From positions 1,727,006 to 1,791,005 of the forward strand of contig JAZBQD010000019.1 in NCBI GenBank assembly GCA_036583965.1: DNA of 64,000 bases, in the 5' to 3' direction. This document shows, piece after piece, positions 23,763 through 37,107 of this stretch; within the stretch, counting starts at the first letter, position 1, and every line of letters begins with the position of its first letter. Made by a program: the position numbers and the translations under genes. This DNA comes from Prunella strophiata. Taxonomy: Eukaryota > Chordata > Aves > Passeriformes > Prunellidae. Under the pieces are notes generated by a model. It searched no databases. It saw nothing but the letters and a program-made list of their open reading frames with translations, and was not told where the DNA came from.

Positions 23763-24547
23763 AGGGGTTTTTCCATCTCTCCTGTTCATCATTGATGTGG
23801 GGACAAACTTGACCTGTAAAAACCTTTAAAAATATTCAAGACATTGAATTAGGATCACAGAAAACCAGGCTGAAGATTGATCCTGAGGATCAGTGACCAT
23901 CCTCAGATTATTTGTTGGAGAAAAAAATTCCAAGCCTAAAATAAATAAAACAAATGGGTGCAGAATCTGCCAAACCTGGGAACCACTTTGAAAATCAACC
24001 AAAATATTCCAGTTTCTCTGAAACACGTGCAAAGCCTGGAACTAAAGAGCAGCACCTTTAAAATCCACCCAACCCTAAAGCCTTGTCCTATAAAAGCATT
24101 TCCCACACCATAAAAATGCTCCTGTAGGATTTTTTTAAGCCTTTTTCACCCTATTTATCACACAAAATGTGGCTTTTTGAGAGCACAGATCACTGATTTT
24201 TAATGTGGATTGGATTTTATGGCTCAGCTCCCAGGTTAACACTCAGTGGTGAGGATTTCAGTGGGACCATATTTCTAAGCACCATTAATTCACAGGAGTT
24301 CATCATAATCCCATAATATGGAATTAGCAGCATCCAGCTTTTACCAAGGGTTGCTAAAATATGGATCAGGCAAAGATCTGAGGCAGTGGTCCAGAGCAAA
24401 ACCCCAAACAGCTTCAGTGGGGTGATCTTGTTTGGGAGTGAGCTGAGAAAGAGGAAGAAAAGTTGGTGAAACTGAGGTGGAAAATGGATTTTTGGTGTTT
24501 TCCAGAATTGCCAGTGCCGAGTAAAAAAATCAGCTTGGAAAACCATG

Positions 24548-24865
24548 GCATTCCAGACTGGTTTGGGTTGGAAGGGACCTTAAAGCTCAGCCTGTTCCAC
24601 TGTGCCAGGCTGCTCCAAACCCTATCCAACCTGGCCTTGGGCACTGCCAGGGATCCAGGGGCAGCCACAGCTGCTCTGGGAATTCTATTCCAGGTTCTCC
24701 CCACCCTCACAGGGAGGAATTCTTTCCCAATATCCCATCTAAACCTGTTTTCTGTCAGTTTGAATCCATTCCTCCTTGTCCTGTCCCTCCATCCCTGTAA
24801 ATCCTCTCTCCCCATCTTTCCTGGAGCTCCTTCAGGTCATTCCAAAGCTTCTTTCCAGTTGAACT
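24548..24865 (-). repeat. CR1 LINE 3' fragment (antisense)
   Basis: 'ggtttgggttggaagggacc', 'ccttgggcactgccagggat', 'ccaatatcccatctaaacct' and 'ccttgtcctgtccctccatc' in the antisense order. Confidence 0.85.
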
Positions 24866-25426
24866 TTCCCAGCCTGTCCTCCCAGCAGAGCTGCTCCATC
24901 CCTTGGATCCTGCTGCTCCAGCAGCTCCACGTCCTCCCTGTGCTGGAAGCTGGAAAAGCCAAGGAAAAACCTTGAATTTCCACAGGAAACCTTTCCATGG
25001 GAAGCTCCAGCCCCTCTCTCATTCCTGGAAAATCCAGGTGCAGCTCCAAACCACAGGGATCCAGCAGCAGAGCAGGCTCAGCATCTCCCTGGAAAGTTTG
25101 TTCAACTCGGAAAAATCCTCTGCAGACTTTCTTGGGATCCGTTCTGGAACTTTATCCAGCTGGGAGAAAACCCTCTCCAGTCCAGATTATTCCTTAAATG
25201 CCATTCCAAGAGGGAATCCTTCAGCAATGAAACCCTCACAGGACACTGTCAGAACCCAGCACATCCCTCTGGCTGCCCTGGGTGGCTCCAGCCCCTGGCA
25301 GGGGGCTCAGAGACCTTGGCACAGAGCCCAAGACCCCTGTGCCTTTGATTTTGAGCCATGGAAAAAATTACCAACCTTAGATGAAGAGTTACAAGCCACA
25401 AAAATTAAGTAGAGTAATAATTAGGT

Positions 25427-25875
25427 TATCACAGGGTGAAAAAGTAGAATTTTGGGGTTTTTTAGAATGAGGGTTCGGGGGTCAAGATGGAGGAATTTGG
25501 GTGTGTTCTGTCCTTCTTTCTCTTTCTTCACAGCCTCCATCTTCTGGGTGATGGTGGCACTTTTGGATTGGTTTAGAGCAGAGTTGGACTGTGTAACACA
25601 GGTGATAGGTATTGGAAAATAACTGTGAATAATGTACATGTAGTTTTTAGTATAAAAAGACAACACCACCCCAGAGGTGGGCAGTGTGCCTGGGACTGAC
25701 CTGCTGAACAGACCTGGGCTGGTCAGGGAAAGAATGGAATAGATAAGGAAAAATAAACAACCTCGAAAACTGCACAAGAAGACTCCTGACTCCTTCTTTG
25801 GTTCTTGGGCTGGGACACAGAGACTCTCAAACAGATCGGGGTCATCTCGAGCTCCTGAGAGAGCTCTGACAGGAC
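25427..25875 (+). mobile_element. LTR-like element with TATA and polyA signals
   Basis: Starts near 'ttatcacagggtgaaaaagt'. It contains a TATA-type box 'agtataaaaagac' at about 25,648, AATAAA at about 25,749 and the compact downstream region expected of an LTR, ending 'gagagctctgaca'. A second block at 26,295 starts with the same 'atcacagggtgg-aaa' phrase, suggesting a two-LTR remnant. It is unrelated to the TGATGCC family. Retroviral origin is inferred from architecture only. Confidence 0.5.
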
Positions 25876-26294
25876 ACGGGATCTTTCCAAAGGCCGGGAA
25901 TGGCATCCCGCAGCGCTGGGGATGCCCGGGAAGTGTGAACAAACAGCTCCATCTGCTGATCCCCTCCTCCCAAATCCCGACACGGCATCCAGAGGGGTTC
26001 TGCATCCAGAGGTGCCCAACCCAGCGGGGTTTTCATCCCAGGCACAGCCCTCACATTCCCATGGGATGGGGGAGAAAATCGGGAGGGGGAAAAGCAGGAG
26101 GTGAAGACACATTAACAGGGAAAGCAAAAGCCAAATGATGTTGGAACCCTGAATGCTGAGAATTTCAGACTTTCTGTGCTGCCAGGCACTGACCCCCAAG
26201 AGAACTCTGCATTGACCTGAGGCTGTGGAGAAGCTTCCAGAATGGAATGACAGAACTGGGATTGTGGGTGTGGAGTTTGAATACAAGTGTGCAA
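25876..26294 (+). mobile_element. possible internal remnant of the 25.4-26.5 kb element
   Basis: Lies between two blocks that share their starting phrase and has no recognisable retroviral frame. A degraded interior is the simplest reading. Confidence 0.3.
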
Positions 26295-26545
26295 TATCAC
26301 AGGGTGGAAAACTTAAGAGTTTAAGGTGTTAGAATATAGTAATGTCTATAAAGCAAGATGGAGGTTTTAGGGTGGAGGCTGCTCCTTCTTCAGCTTCTTC
26401 TCCATGGGTTTGGGTGGTTTTGTGTGATTGGATTAAAAAGTACCCACTGTGGGCCATGGGTGGTTGGTTAGTGGGTTAAAAGCAAAAATAATTTAGGTGC
26501 CATTTGTTAATTGGGCAGTTTATACTTAAAAGGCCTTGTAGAAAG
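26295..26545 (+). mobile_element. second, diverged LTR-like block
   Basis: Begins 'aatatcacagggtggaaaac' and carries 'caagatggaggttttagggt', which parallels 'caagatggaggaatttgggt' of the block at 25,427. The right boundary is uncertain. Confidence 0.4.
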
Positions 26546-27444
26546 GAATACAGCTCCATTTTTTAGTTTATTAAAATGAAGTGCTGTAGAACTCAGGATT
26601 TGTGAGACTGTAATATAGATCAGAATTAATAAACATCTGAGTCCAAACAAGAAATGCCATCCAGCACATTTGATTCCCAACCCTGGCAAAAAGAAGATAA
26701 AAACTGGACACAGTGGTGCCCACGTGTGAGGACACCTGTCATCCCCCCTTTCCCACAAATTGAAATCCCCACACCAGCTTTGGGGGAAAAATTGACTTTA
26801 TCCCAGCCCAAGCCACACTTTCTCCACCCTCTACTCCACATTATTTTTGCCAAGCCCTATCCAAGACATCCTGATTTATTCCCACCACCGTTCCCATCCT
26901 TGGATGTAGCACACACATCATCCCCTCGCTCTGGATCACCCCAATAATATGTTTCAAATTCTGGGAACAAACCAAGCATCTTGTGAGTTAATTCACGTCT
27001 GGGGGAAGGGGCATTTAAATATTGCATTTTAAAAGGGAGAAATAAAGGAAGGAACTCTTTTTCTGCTGTGGTGGGTGAATTAAATCGCTCCAAACGCTGC
27101 CAAAGCATCAAAACCAGCCCTGAACAATCCCAGCAATTCCCCACCTGTCTGCTGAGCTGGACCTTTTCAAGGCAGAGCTGTTTCCCAGCAAATTGTTGGA
27201 CATTCCCACTCCAGCAGCAGCAAGAGGGAGCTTGGATGAAATGGCTGCAGTCCAAGGAAACGCTGAAATAAGGAGAGAAAAGCAGCTGCTCCTGCAAGAA
27301 GGGAAATCAGGATTTAAACCCTTCCCGTGGCAGAGTCGTGGGCTGGGTTCATCCAGATGTTCCTGCTGTTCTCTGGAGCAGCTGGAGAGGGATGGATGAA
27401 CCTCACAAGCAGGAAAAGCTGGGAATTTACACACAGGAGAGCAG

Positions 27445-27575
27445 GAAATGGGGCTTGGGGCCACCTGGGCCAGTGGGAGGTGTCCCTGTCCAGGGCAGGG
27501 GTGGAACAAGGTGGGATTTAAGGGATTTAAGGGATTTAAGGTCCCTCCCAAGCCAAACCATTCCATGGTTCTGAG
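27445..27575 (+). repeat. CR1 LINE 3' end (sense) with local triplication
   Basis: 'gcttggggccacctgggcca' to 'ccaaaccattccatggttct'. Within it, the 11-mer 'gggatttaagg' is repeated three times (about 27,510-27,541). Confidence 0.75.
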
Positions 27576-27789
27576 GGAATGAAGCTCTGTGAGAGCACAA
27601 CCCACAGTGCTGCAAAATCCCTGCATGGAGGAGATCCTGGCCATTCATCCCCAAAAACTCCTGAGGACAATCCCCAGCCCCAGTGCTGAGGTGGGAGAGC
27701 TCCAGATCCCTGCTGGGGGTGCCCATTCCCAAAGGGTGGGAATCAGAAAAACAGAAACTTCCACAAACACCAAAGAATTTGATCTGTAA

Positions 27790-28390
27790 CCCTGGAAGAA
27801 GCTTGGCTTGATGTAAAAATACAATACACAAACATTAAGCAGAAAAATCTTAAACTTATGATTCTATAGTTATAAGTAACCATAACTCATTTATTTTTTA
27901 TATATGTAAAAAGTATTATTTTATTCTTTATAAGTATTATTTTATTTTTATAAGTATTATTTTATTTTTCATAAGTAACTATAACTAATTTATTTTTTAA
28001 ATAAATGAGAAACTAAATAAGAAAATGAAGAGTTTATAATGTAAGGGTGTGGTTGTACAGAGTAGCTAAGAGTTTGGAAGTTATAACAAAAGCAAATGTG
28101 TGCAAGGAAGACAAAAACTACTAGACAAAAGTATCCACAGCACAGCAGAAGGAAATAAAAGTGATGTTAGAAAAACAAATAATTCTGTAACAGTTATTAG
28201 TTTAGAAAGTTATATATTACCTTGTAACAAAGAAACTTTGAATACTCTTAAACTATAAGAGTAGTTCAAATATTTATTATTTGAAGTACTAAATTTTATT
28301 TAGTAGTACAAATATTTATTCCTCTAAAATCTCATGACCTCTGAGAATAATGTTTATCTAAATAATAAATAGTTCTTAATTAAAAATAAT
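27790..28390. repeat. AT-rich retroelement-like block
   Basis: Strongly AT-rich, with three near-copies of 'ataagtattattttattt' (about 27,908-27,972) and A-rich plus-strand composition. Together with 28,600-29,050 it resembles degraded interior of an AT-rich avian endogenous retrovirus. No intact frame is seen, and the assignment is tentative. Confidence 0.35.
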
Positions 28391-28599
28391 CCCATCCCTT
28401 CATCTCTAACAACAACACCACCACCAAAGAATCCTTGAGAAGGAGCATTCCCCATTTCCTGCTGCCATTTCCATGGCTGAGCTCAGCCCTCTCCCAGCTT
28501 GGAGCTGCAAAACCTTAAAAAAATCTGGGATTTTCTCCCTTCCTGGTGGCCTTGGAGGCTCTGGGAAGTTTTGCTGCCCAAGAAAGGCTTTGCTTACCT

Positions 28600-29050
28600 G
28601 TTGGAATTGGAAATGTAAGGAATTCTGAGAACTTTGGGTTTGTAAGCCAAAGTTTAGAATTAAACACAAGATTTAATTTGAGACTTTAGAAAAGGCTTCC
28701 AAACTGAGGTGTTAAAGTGAGGAGGTGGATTTATAGCTTAAAGTAGAGACATGTTAAGTTTAGAGTTTTAGAGTTTAAGATATAGAAAAAATAAAAGCAG
28801 TTATAAAGGTAAATAAGTTTAGAATGCAGCACTGCAGGTTTGTGTGACGTGATTAGTTAAGAAAACTTACACTGTAGCATGAGTCTATAAGACAAAATAT
28901 TTAAAGATTGAGTTTAAAATATAAATATTTTTGTTAGTAATGTTTTATTAGTTAATAAATCTTTAAAAGGTCTTGTAACTAGAAATCTTGTGACTTTTTA
29001 AAGATGATGTGAGCTGAACTCACTTTTTTGTTTATGTAAAAGATAAGAAA
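28600..29050. repeat. AT-rich retroelement-like block
   Basis: Runs such as 'gtttagagttttagagttta' and many TTTAAGAT/TTTAGAAT motifs give the same texture as 27,790-28,390 and, reversed, 58,550-58,905. Family unknown. Confidence 0.35.
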
Positions 29051-29164
29051 AATCAATTGCATTATCAAATACAATTTAGGAATTTTGCCTTGAGTTACTT
29101 CAAAATTCCTCACACTCACCTTTCATCCCTGGCTGCACAGAAATGTCCTTTAAAGGTCTCTGTC

Positions 29165-29330
29165 CTCTGCTCAGCCAAGTGTCCCCTCCTGGCAGGAGCT
29201 GTGCAGAGCCACAAGGTCCCCCGAGCCTCCTTTGCTCCAGGCTCAGCCCCTTCCCAGCTCCTCAGGAATTCTCCAGCCCCTTCCCAGCTCCCTCAGGAAT
29301 TCTCCAGCCCCTTCCCAGCTCCTCCTCATA
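29165..29330 (-). repeat. CR1 LINE fragment (antisense) with short duplication
   Basis: 'tggcaggagctgtgcagagc' and 'cctttgctccaggctcagcc' match the copy at 19,790-19,880. A ~29-bp phrase around 'aattctccagccccttccca' is then repeated. Confidence 0.7.
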
Positions 29331-29654
29331 TTTTCCACATGGAAAATATGGATTCCACAAGGAAAGATGTGGATATTTGCATTAAAACCCCCTGGAATTC
29401 CTGCACCACCCCAAGTCCAGGCGTGGGAGGTGGGGTTGGCATCTCTGCTCTGTGTGTGCCCCTCCCAGGAACACCCAGAGATCCCTCGAGTCCTGAGAAC
29501 CAAGGTGGGCACCACTCACAGCCTGGCCTCCATGGTCTTGGAGGCTTTTCCCACAAAAACTGTTCTGTAACCCCACCCAGGTGGGGGAAACCCCACCAGC
29601 ACCCCCTGCTCAGCCTTTTTGGGGAGTTTTCCCTCAGAATGACAATTCCTGAAT

Positions 29655-29709
29655 GAGGAGTGAGGAGTGAGGAGTGAGGAGTGAGGAGTGAGGAGTGAGG
29701 AGTGAGGTG
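29655..29709. repeat. 7-bp tandem repeat (GAGGAGT)n
   Basis: Seven to eight perfect head-to-tail copies of GAGGAGT. Confidence 0.9.
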
Positions 29710-29769
29710 AGACAGCAGGGCTTTTACAGCTCAATCCAGACTGAAAAGCCAGACTTGTGCCCCAATCCA

Positions 29770-29982
29770 TCATTTTTTCATGGTTTTTTACAGAAAGAGT
29801 GATCAAGTTCTGGCATGGCTGCCCAGGGAGGTGGTGCAGTCACCATCCCTGGGTGTGTTTAACAAAGCCTGGATGTGGCACTGGGTGCCAGGGTTCAGTT
29901 GAGCTGTTGGAGCTGGGTTGGACTCCATGATCCTGAAGGTCTCTCCCAACCCTGTGAATTCTGTGAATTTTCCAGAGCTGCA
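29770..29982 (+). repeat. CR1 LINE 3' end (sense)
   Basis: 'tggcatggctgcccagggag', 'tcaccatccctgggtgtgtt', 'gttggactccatgatcctga' and the short terminal repeat 'gtgaattctgtgaatttt'. Confidence 0.9.
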
Positions 29983-30199
29983 GCTCCCAGCCCAAGCCCA
30001 GCTGACCTTTGGCAGGGCAGGATTGCAGCTGCTGCTCCTCGTGCCGTGCTCCCATCCATCATTCCTGCTGATCCCAGGGGCCACAGGGGCACAGCCCCTC
30101 CAAGTGATCCCAGTCATTCCTCATTACCCCCCTTGTTCCAGCCTCTGCTAAACCCCAGCCCTTCATTCCAGGCTGTCCTTTCCCTGTCCCTGCTCTAGG

Positions 30200-30500
30200 C
30201 CCAGAATTAATTAGGCAGGACCCAGCCCAGTGGCTCGGAGAGCGGCTTAGAGCAGCTTTAATTTTGATTAATATCTCCTCCTGCCTTTAAAGCCATCTAG
30301 GCACGACTCCCTGCCCAGCCAGGCTTGTTAAAATCATAAATCAATCCATTCCCTTCCCTCCAGACGCTCCAAGACCTTTCCAGTTGCAGCCATCCAGCTC
30401 CTGCTGCCACTGACTTTTATTTACTGGGTTTGCTCTGCCTCTGCAGAGAGGAAAATCCACTCATCAAAGCCCAAAGAAAGCCTGGAATTTGGATTTCTTT
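30200..30500. other. candidate conserved non-coding element
   Basis: Repeat-free: 'ccagaattaattaggcagga', 'agcagctttaattttgatta', 'atctcctcctgcctttaaag'. It resembles the 20.2-kb island in texture. Confidence 0.28.
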
Positions 30501-31477
30501 TAAAGGAATTTAAGTTACCTGGTGAGGGCAGGGCATTTTGGACAGCTCTATCCAGACTGGGAGCAAAAAAATGTCACCCCAGGATTAATTTCCTGAGATT
30601 TTGGTCCATCCTTGGAATGTGCCTGGGAGGAAAAACACACACCTGGACATGTGCTCATCTATTTATCTGATAAAAGTTCCCTCAGCTTTAATCACCAGCC
30701 AGTTCAAGTCCTCAAAATCCCACTCCAGAGCCCCAAACCAGCCCCTTTTATCCCTTCTTGATGCTCAGAGCCCTTCCCTATCCCAACCCCAGCCCGTCCT
30801 CTCAGCCCTGGGGGAGAAAATCACCAAGGAAATTATAGATATTTTAAATTTTTTTTTGTATTTTATTCCCTTTTCTGTCACTCAAAGAACAGATCTGGGG
30901 TTTGCACCTCACAGCAAACCCAGGCTGGGGTTTGGGGAAAGGGGGAACCCCAGTCTGGCCACACTGCAGGTGCTCTGGGGGGCTTTGGGACCCCCCAAAA
31001 GGAGAGGGGGACACCCTCTAGGGCAGAAATCTCCAAGTGGGAGAATGCCATCATCTCTCATGAAGTCCCTTTTGAAACCTGGAACAGGCAGGGACGAGCT
31101 GAAAGCTGCTGCTCTGTAATCAGAGATTCAAAGGTTGGTTGTCAGTTCTTCACTCCTTGCCCCAAAATCTGAGTTTTCAGCCAAACTGTGATCAGTTCTC
31201 AGCCAGAAAAGGGAAAATTTTGTGGGTTTTGTGTGGATATTCACACTCTGAGCAGGCCCTTAGGGAAGGGAGGCACCACTCCATCCTTCCCACTATTTTT
31301 GTGCCAATATTTTTGGGACAACCCCTCTGCAAATAAAATTGATCCCTTAAAATATTTTCCCCCCACCCTCTGTTGCAAAGAGATAAATTGGAAATTTAGA
31401 AATGTTCAATTCCAAAGGCACATCAGGGCTGCTGTGGGGGCAGCAGGGAGCGTGGCCAAGCGCTGGGACAGGATGGC

Positions 31478-31620
31478 ATCAGGGAATTCCAGGCTGGAAG
31501 GGATTTTAAATCCCTTTAAATCCCATTTCATGCCAGCCCTGCCATGGCAGGGACACTTCCCCTGTCCCCGAGCTGGCCTTGGGCATTTTTAGGGACAGGA
31601 ACTCTGTGCCAGCCCCTCCC
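31478..31620 (-). repeat. CR1 LINE 3' fragment (antisense)
   Basis: 'ttccaggctggaagggattt', 'gccctgccatggcagggaca' and 'gagctggccttgggcatttt'. Confidence 0.75.
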
Positions 31621-32022
31621 CATTCCAGGCACCCAAATCCAACCCAAACCACCCCAAAACTCCAGGAACCTCCCACGCCCACCCAAAACCCACCACGAGC
31701 TCTGACAAGATTTCCCTGAGAACCCCCAGAGCTGTGTGGGCTCCACTTGGTCCCACAAATCTTTTGGGCTCAAATTGCACAAGCCCAGTTCCAGCAGGGG
31801 ATAACAGAGCTGATAAATTCAGGACACAGTTCCAGAGGGATTTCTGCTCTCCCAAGCCACAGAGTATTTCTTTTCTGGGGTTTGGATGGTGTTTACCTCC
31901 ATCAAAGCTGTGATGAATGATGCCTGCACACACTCACAAAAATATTCTCCGTGTTCTCAGAGCTCAAAAAAAATCAGTTAAACAAAAAAAAACCACCAAA
32001 AAAAACCCCAAAAAACCAAACC

Positions 32023-33303
<1,281 letters not shown>

Positions 33304-34481
33304 CTTAAAATTTTGCTTTTAAAATTTTAAATTTTAACAAATATATTTTGTTAAAATATTTTTTTTTTTATTTTTAAAAATTAAAATGAAATAAAAACAC
33401 ACAATTTATTATTTTTTTTAATAGTCCTGAGCAAGCTTAGTCCCAGGCAGGGCTGGCTCCAGGTTTTTGCCTGCTTTTCCCATTTTTTCATGCAAGTTAA
33501 GTAGAAGCAAAAAGTAATTAATCCATCAGAAGGCTGTGCAGGTGTTGGAGGAGCCCTGGTGCTTGACAGGGGAGATCCCAGCTGAAATCCTCCCATTTCC
33601 CAATGGATCCCAGCCCTGCAGAGCCACCACAGGAGGAAGAGGAGGATGCAGAGGAGCAAGGAGATGCTGCTGGATAAGCAAAATCCCCTCTGCAGGGCAG
33701 GAAGCTTTAAGCAGAGGCAGGATTCCAGCTTTTAATGGGATGAAATCCAAGCAATGCCAGGTTTTGGCAGGGATTTCCCCTCACAGAGCTCACCTACAAA
33801 CCCCTCGTGCTGAGGGCAGCATCCCACCAGCATGGAGCTGGATTTATTCAGCACAAGCAGGAGCTGCCAGGAGAGCAACAAGGGCCCCTCATTCCCAAAA
33901 AAAATTTAATTGTAAGAGGCTGAGAAGCCTCTTCCAAGCTCATGCCAGAAGAAAATGACACATATCCCAAATTCCCAGTTTATAAATTGATTTATTCCTT
34001 TAGCACAATCCAACCTAAACCAACTCTCTTTGAGATTAAAGGTATAAATAAATACACAGAGGCTCCTCGAGCTGGAATAAGAATTCCAACATTATCCATT
34101 GCTGAATTGCCTGGAAAACCACGAAATCCTGTGAAAGGGGAAGACACCAATTTGATTTTTAAGTTTGTTTAAAGCAGTTTTACCACTAAACAAGTAAACA
34201 TTTATAACTGAATAAATACTTTTTCACTTTAGTCAAGGAGCATTCAGTGGCTGTTGGCATAAATATTCAGTTATGGAAATGATTGGATGGAAATAGATTT
34301 TTCCATGCCATAAATAAACATTGTCTGCAAGGAACACACTCCCAACAAGAGGCGTGAATTGGAGCCACTGGTGCCTCATGCCAGCCCTTGGGAATGTTTT
34401 ATTTAGAAGCACTTCAGCCTGATCCCATCTGCCTGGATTTTCCTGGGTGTTTATCCCACCAGATTGTTAAAAACTTGGAGC

Positions 34482-34765
34482 AGAATCATGGAATTATCGA
34501 GTTGGGAATAAATCTTTGGGATCATCGAGTCCCAGCTGTGCCTGGTCCCCACCTTGTCCCCAGCCCAGAGCTCTCAGTGCCACCTCCAGGAATTCCTTGG
34601 GCACCTCCAGGGATGGGCACTCCAAACATCCCTGGGCAGCCAATTCCAAGGCCTGGGCACCTTTTCCATGGGGAAATTTTTCCTGGAAAATTCTCCTGCT
34701 CAGCAGGCACCACACCCTGTGCTCGGGGGCTCACCCCAGCGCTGGGATGGGGAAAGTTTAGCAAA
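34482..34765 (-). repeat. CR1 LINE 3' end (antisense)
   Basis: Starts 'atcatggaattatcgagttg', then 'tttgggatcatcgagtccca', 'ctccagggatgggcactcca' and 'ccatggggaaatttttcctg'. Confidence 0.85.
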
Positions 34766-35161
34766 GGACTGTGCTAAAGGAATAAATCAAATTATAAAGC
34801 AGAATTTGGGATATGTGAGCATCACTGCAGCTGCAGCCTGGTGCTGGGAATCAGCAGGGAGAAATCCATGGGAGTTTTCCAAATCTGTGGGATTTTCCCA
34901 AATCTCTGGTGCTGGGTGCAGGAGATGCTTCCCTTGTGCTCAGCACAGCTTTTGGTCCCACACAGTGACACCCAAATGTCCCCGACTGAGTCTGACTCCC
35001 CTAAAATGAATTTATGGATAAAAGCCCTCAGGTGAGGGATATTCATGGTGCCAGGGAGGATGAGGAGAGCTCAGCAGGGGCTGGTGAAGAAGCAGGAGAA
35101 AATCAGGGATAACCTGAGCAGGGATAAAGAACACCTGCCTCGTTTGGGTGGGATTTTAAAC

Positions 35162-35617
35162 AAGGAAAGGGGAAGGAAAGGGGAAGGAAAGGGGAAGGAA
35201 AGGGGAAGGAAAGGGGAAGGAAAGGGGAAGGAAAGGGGAAGGAAAGGGGAAGGAAAGAAAGGGGAAGGAAAGAAAGGGGAAGGAAAGAAAGGGAAAGGAA
35301 AGAAAGGGAAAGGAAAGAAAGGGAAAGGAAAGAAAGGGAAAAGGAAGGGAAAAGGAAAGGGAAAAGGAAAGGGAAAAGGAAAGGAAAGAAAGGGAAAGGA
35401 AAGGAAAGGAAAGGAAAGGGAAAAGGAAAGAAAGGGAAAGGAAAGAAAGGGAAAGGAAAGAAAGGGAAAGGAAAGAAAGGGAAAAGGAAAGAAAGGGAAA
35501 AGGAAAGGGAAAAGGAAAGGGAAAAGGAAAGGGAAAAGGAAAGGGAAAAGGAAAGGGAAAAGGAAAGGGAAAAGGAAAGGAAAGGAAAGGGAAAAGGAAA
35601 GAAAGGGAAAAGGAAAG
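35162..35617. repeat. 456-nt pure polypurine (GGAAA-type) array
   Basis: Every base on the plus strand from 35,162 to 35,617 is A or G. The unit changes along the array: GGGGAAGGAAA first, then GGAAAGAAAGG, then GGGAAAAGGAAA. The long lysine/glycine/glutamate and phenylalanine/leucine frames across it are products of composition, not genes. Confidence 0.97.
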
Positions 35618-35859
35618 CTTTGCTTCCAGTGTCACACAGACTCAATTGGGAGCAAGGAGAGCTCGGCTCTGCCCCAGTCCTGCTGTCCAGCAGCAAGGAT
35701 ACAAAATATTGGGATTTTTCAAACAAAAGCAAGGACAGGGAATCCGCAGGACAAATTCCTGCCCGCTGCAGCTGCTGGAGGGAGGCTGGGATTCACCGGC
35801 ACAGCGAGGAGAGGGAATTGCAGGCTGACGGTGCCATCTAGCTGCGGCTCCTGCAGCGG

Positions 35860-36060
35860 GAATGCTGCTCTGTCCCGGCACCGGGAGCCATTCCCTGTGT
35901 CCTGTCCCTCCATGCCTTGTCCCCAGTCCCTCTCCAGCTCTCCTGGAGCCCCTTCAGGCCCTGCCAGGGGCTCTGAGCTCTCCCTGGAGCCTTCTCCTCT
36001 CCAGGGGAACATTCCCAGCTCTCCCAGGCTGGCTCCAGCCTTTGCTCTCCTTCAGGACAG
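35860..36060 (-). repeat. CR1 LINE fragment (antisense)
   Basis: 'ccattccctgtgtcctgtcc', 'cccagtccctctccagctct' and 'ccttctcctctccagg' are antisense CR1 phrases. Confidence 0.7.
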
Positions 36061-36595
36061 GACTCACTGCTGGGGTCACACCTCGAGTGCTGTGCCCAGC
36101 CCTGGCCCCTCAGGCTGGGAAGGACTTTGGGACACTCGAGCACATCCAGAGGGGGCAACGAGGCTGGAGAGGGGCTGGGAGCACAAACCCTGAGAGGAAG
36201 CACTGAGGGAGCTGGGGGTGCTCAGCCTGGAGAAAAGGAGACTCAGGGGTGACCCCAGCACTCCCTGCAGCTCCTGAAAGGTGCCTGGGCTCAGCTGGGG
36301 CTGGGCTCTTTCTCCAGGAACCACAGGACACAGCCTCAAGCTGTGCCAAGGGAAATACAGGTTGGATTTTTGGAAAAAGTTTTTCATGGAGAGAGTGACA
36401 AAGTTCTGGAATGGCTGCCCAGGGAGGTGGTGGAGTCACCATCCCTGGATGTGGCACTGGGTGCCAGGGTTCAGTTGAGCTGTTGGGGCTGAGTTGGACT
36501 CCATGATCTTGAAGGTCTCTTCCAACCCAGTCATTCTCTGAATTTTCCAGAGCAGTTCCCAATCCAGTCATTCTGTGAATTTTCCCTGTTCTTCC
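36061..36595 (+). repeat. longest CR1 LINE 3' copy (sense)
   Basis: About 535 bp of sense CR1: 'ggactcactgctggggtcac', 'actcgagcacatccagaggg', 'ggtgctcagcctggagaaaa', 'gaatggctgcccagggaggt', 'gttggactccatgatcttga'. It ends in short terminal repeats. It is a 5'-truncated LINE copy. Confidence 0.9.
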
Positions 36596-36812
36596 TTTTC
36601 TCACTGAGGTACCTTAGAAGCATTTTTGTCACCCTTGATGGCCCTGGCCACATTTAATTCCCTCAGGGAATTAAACTCCTTCCCAATTCCTGTGTGCTTG
36701 GATAAATTCCCTGTATCCTCTCAGGCTGCCTGGCCCTGCTCCCACCCTCTGGAGGTTTCCTTCCTTTCCATGGTTGGGTTTGTCCCTTTCCCTCAGCTCT
36801 GGAGTGGTGGAC

Positions 36813-37107
36813 AGCCCTAAAATCAGTGTCACTCCAAGCCCTAAAATCAGGGTCACTCCAAGCCCTAAAATCAGGGTCACTCACTCCAAGCCCTAAAATC
36901 AGAGTCACTCACTCCAAGCCCTAAAATCAGGGTCACTCACTCCAAGCCCTAAAATCAGAGTCACTCCAAGCCCTAAAATCAGAGTCACTCACTCCAAGCC
37001 CTAAAATCAGGGTCACTCACTCCAAGCCCTAAAATCAGGGTCACTCACTCCAAGCCCTAAAATCAGGGGCACTCACTCCAAGCCCTAAAATCAGGGGCAC
37101 TCCGAGC
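36813..37107. repeat. 24/28-bp tandem array, 11 copies
   Basis: Eleven units of 'agccctaaaatcaggg' plus 'tcactcca'. Some units have an extra CTCA giving 28 bp, and the order is 24, 24, 28, 28, 28, 24, 28, 28, 28, 28, then a partial unit. One position varies among GTG, GGG and GAG. No coding role is seen. Confidence 0.95.

Noticed and set aside
35045..36193. 382-codon Lys/Gly/Glu-rich frame and its Phe/Leu/Ser-rich opposite
   Set aside because: Produced by the polypurine array and continuing into CR1 sequence; not a gene.
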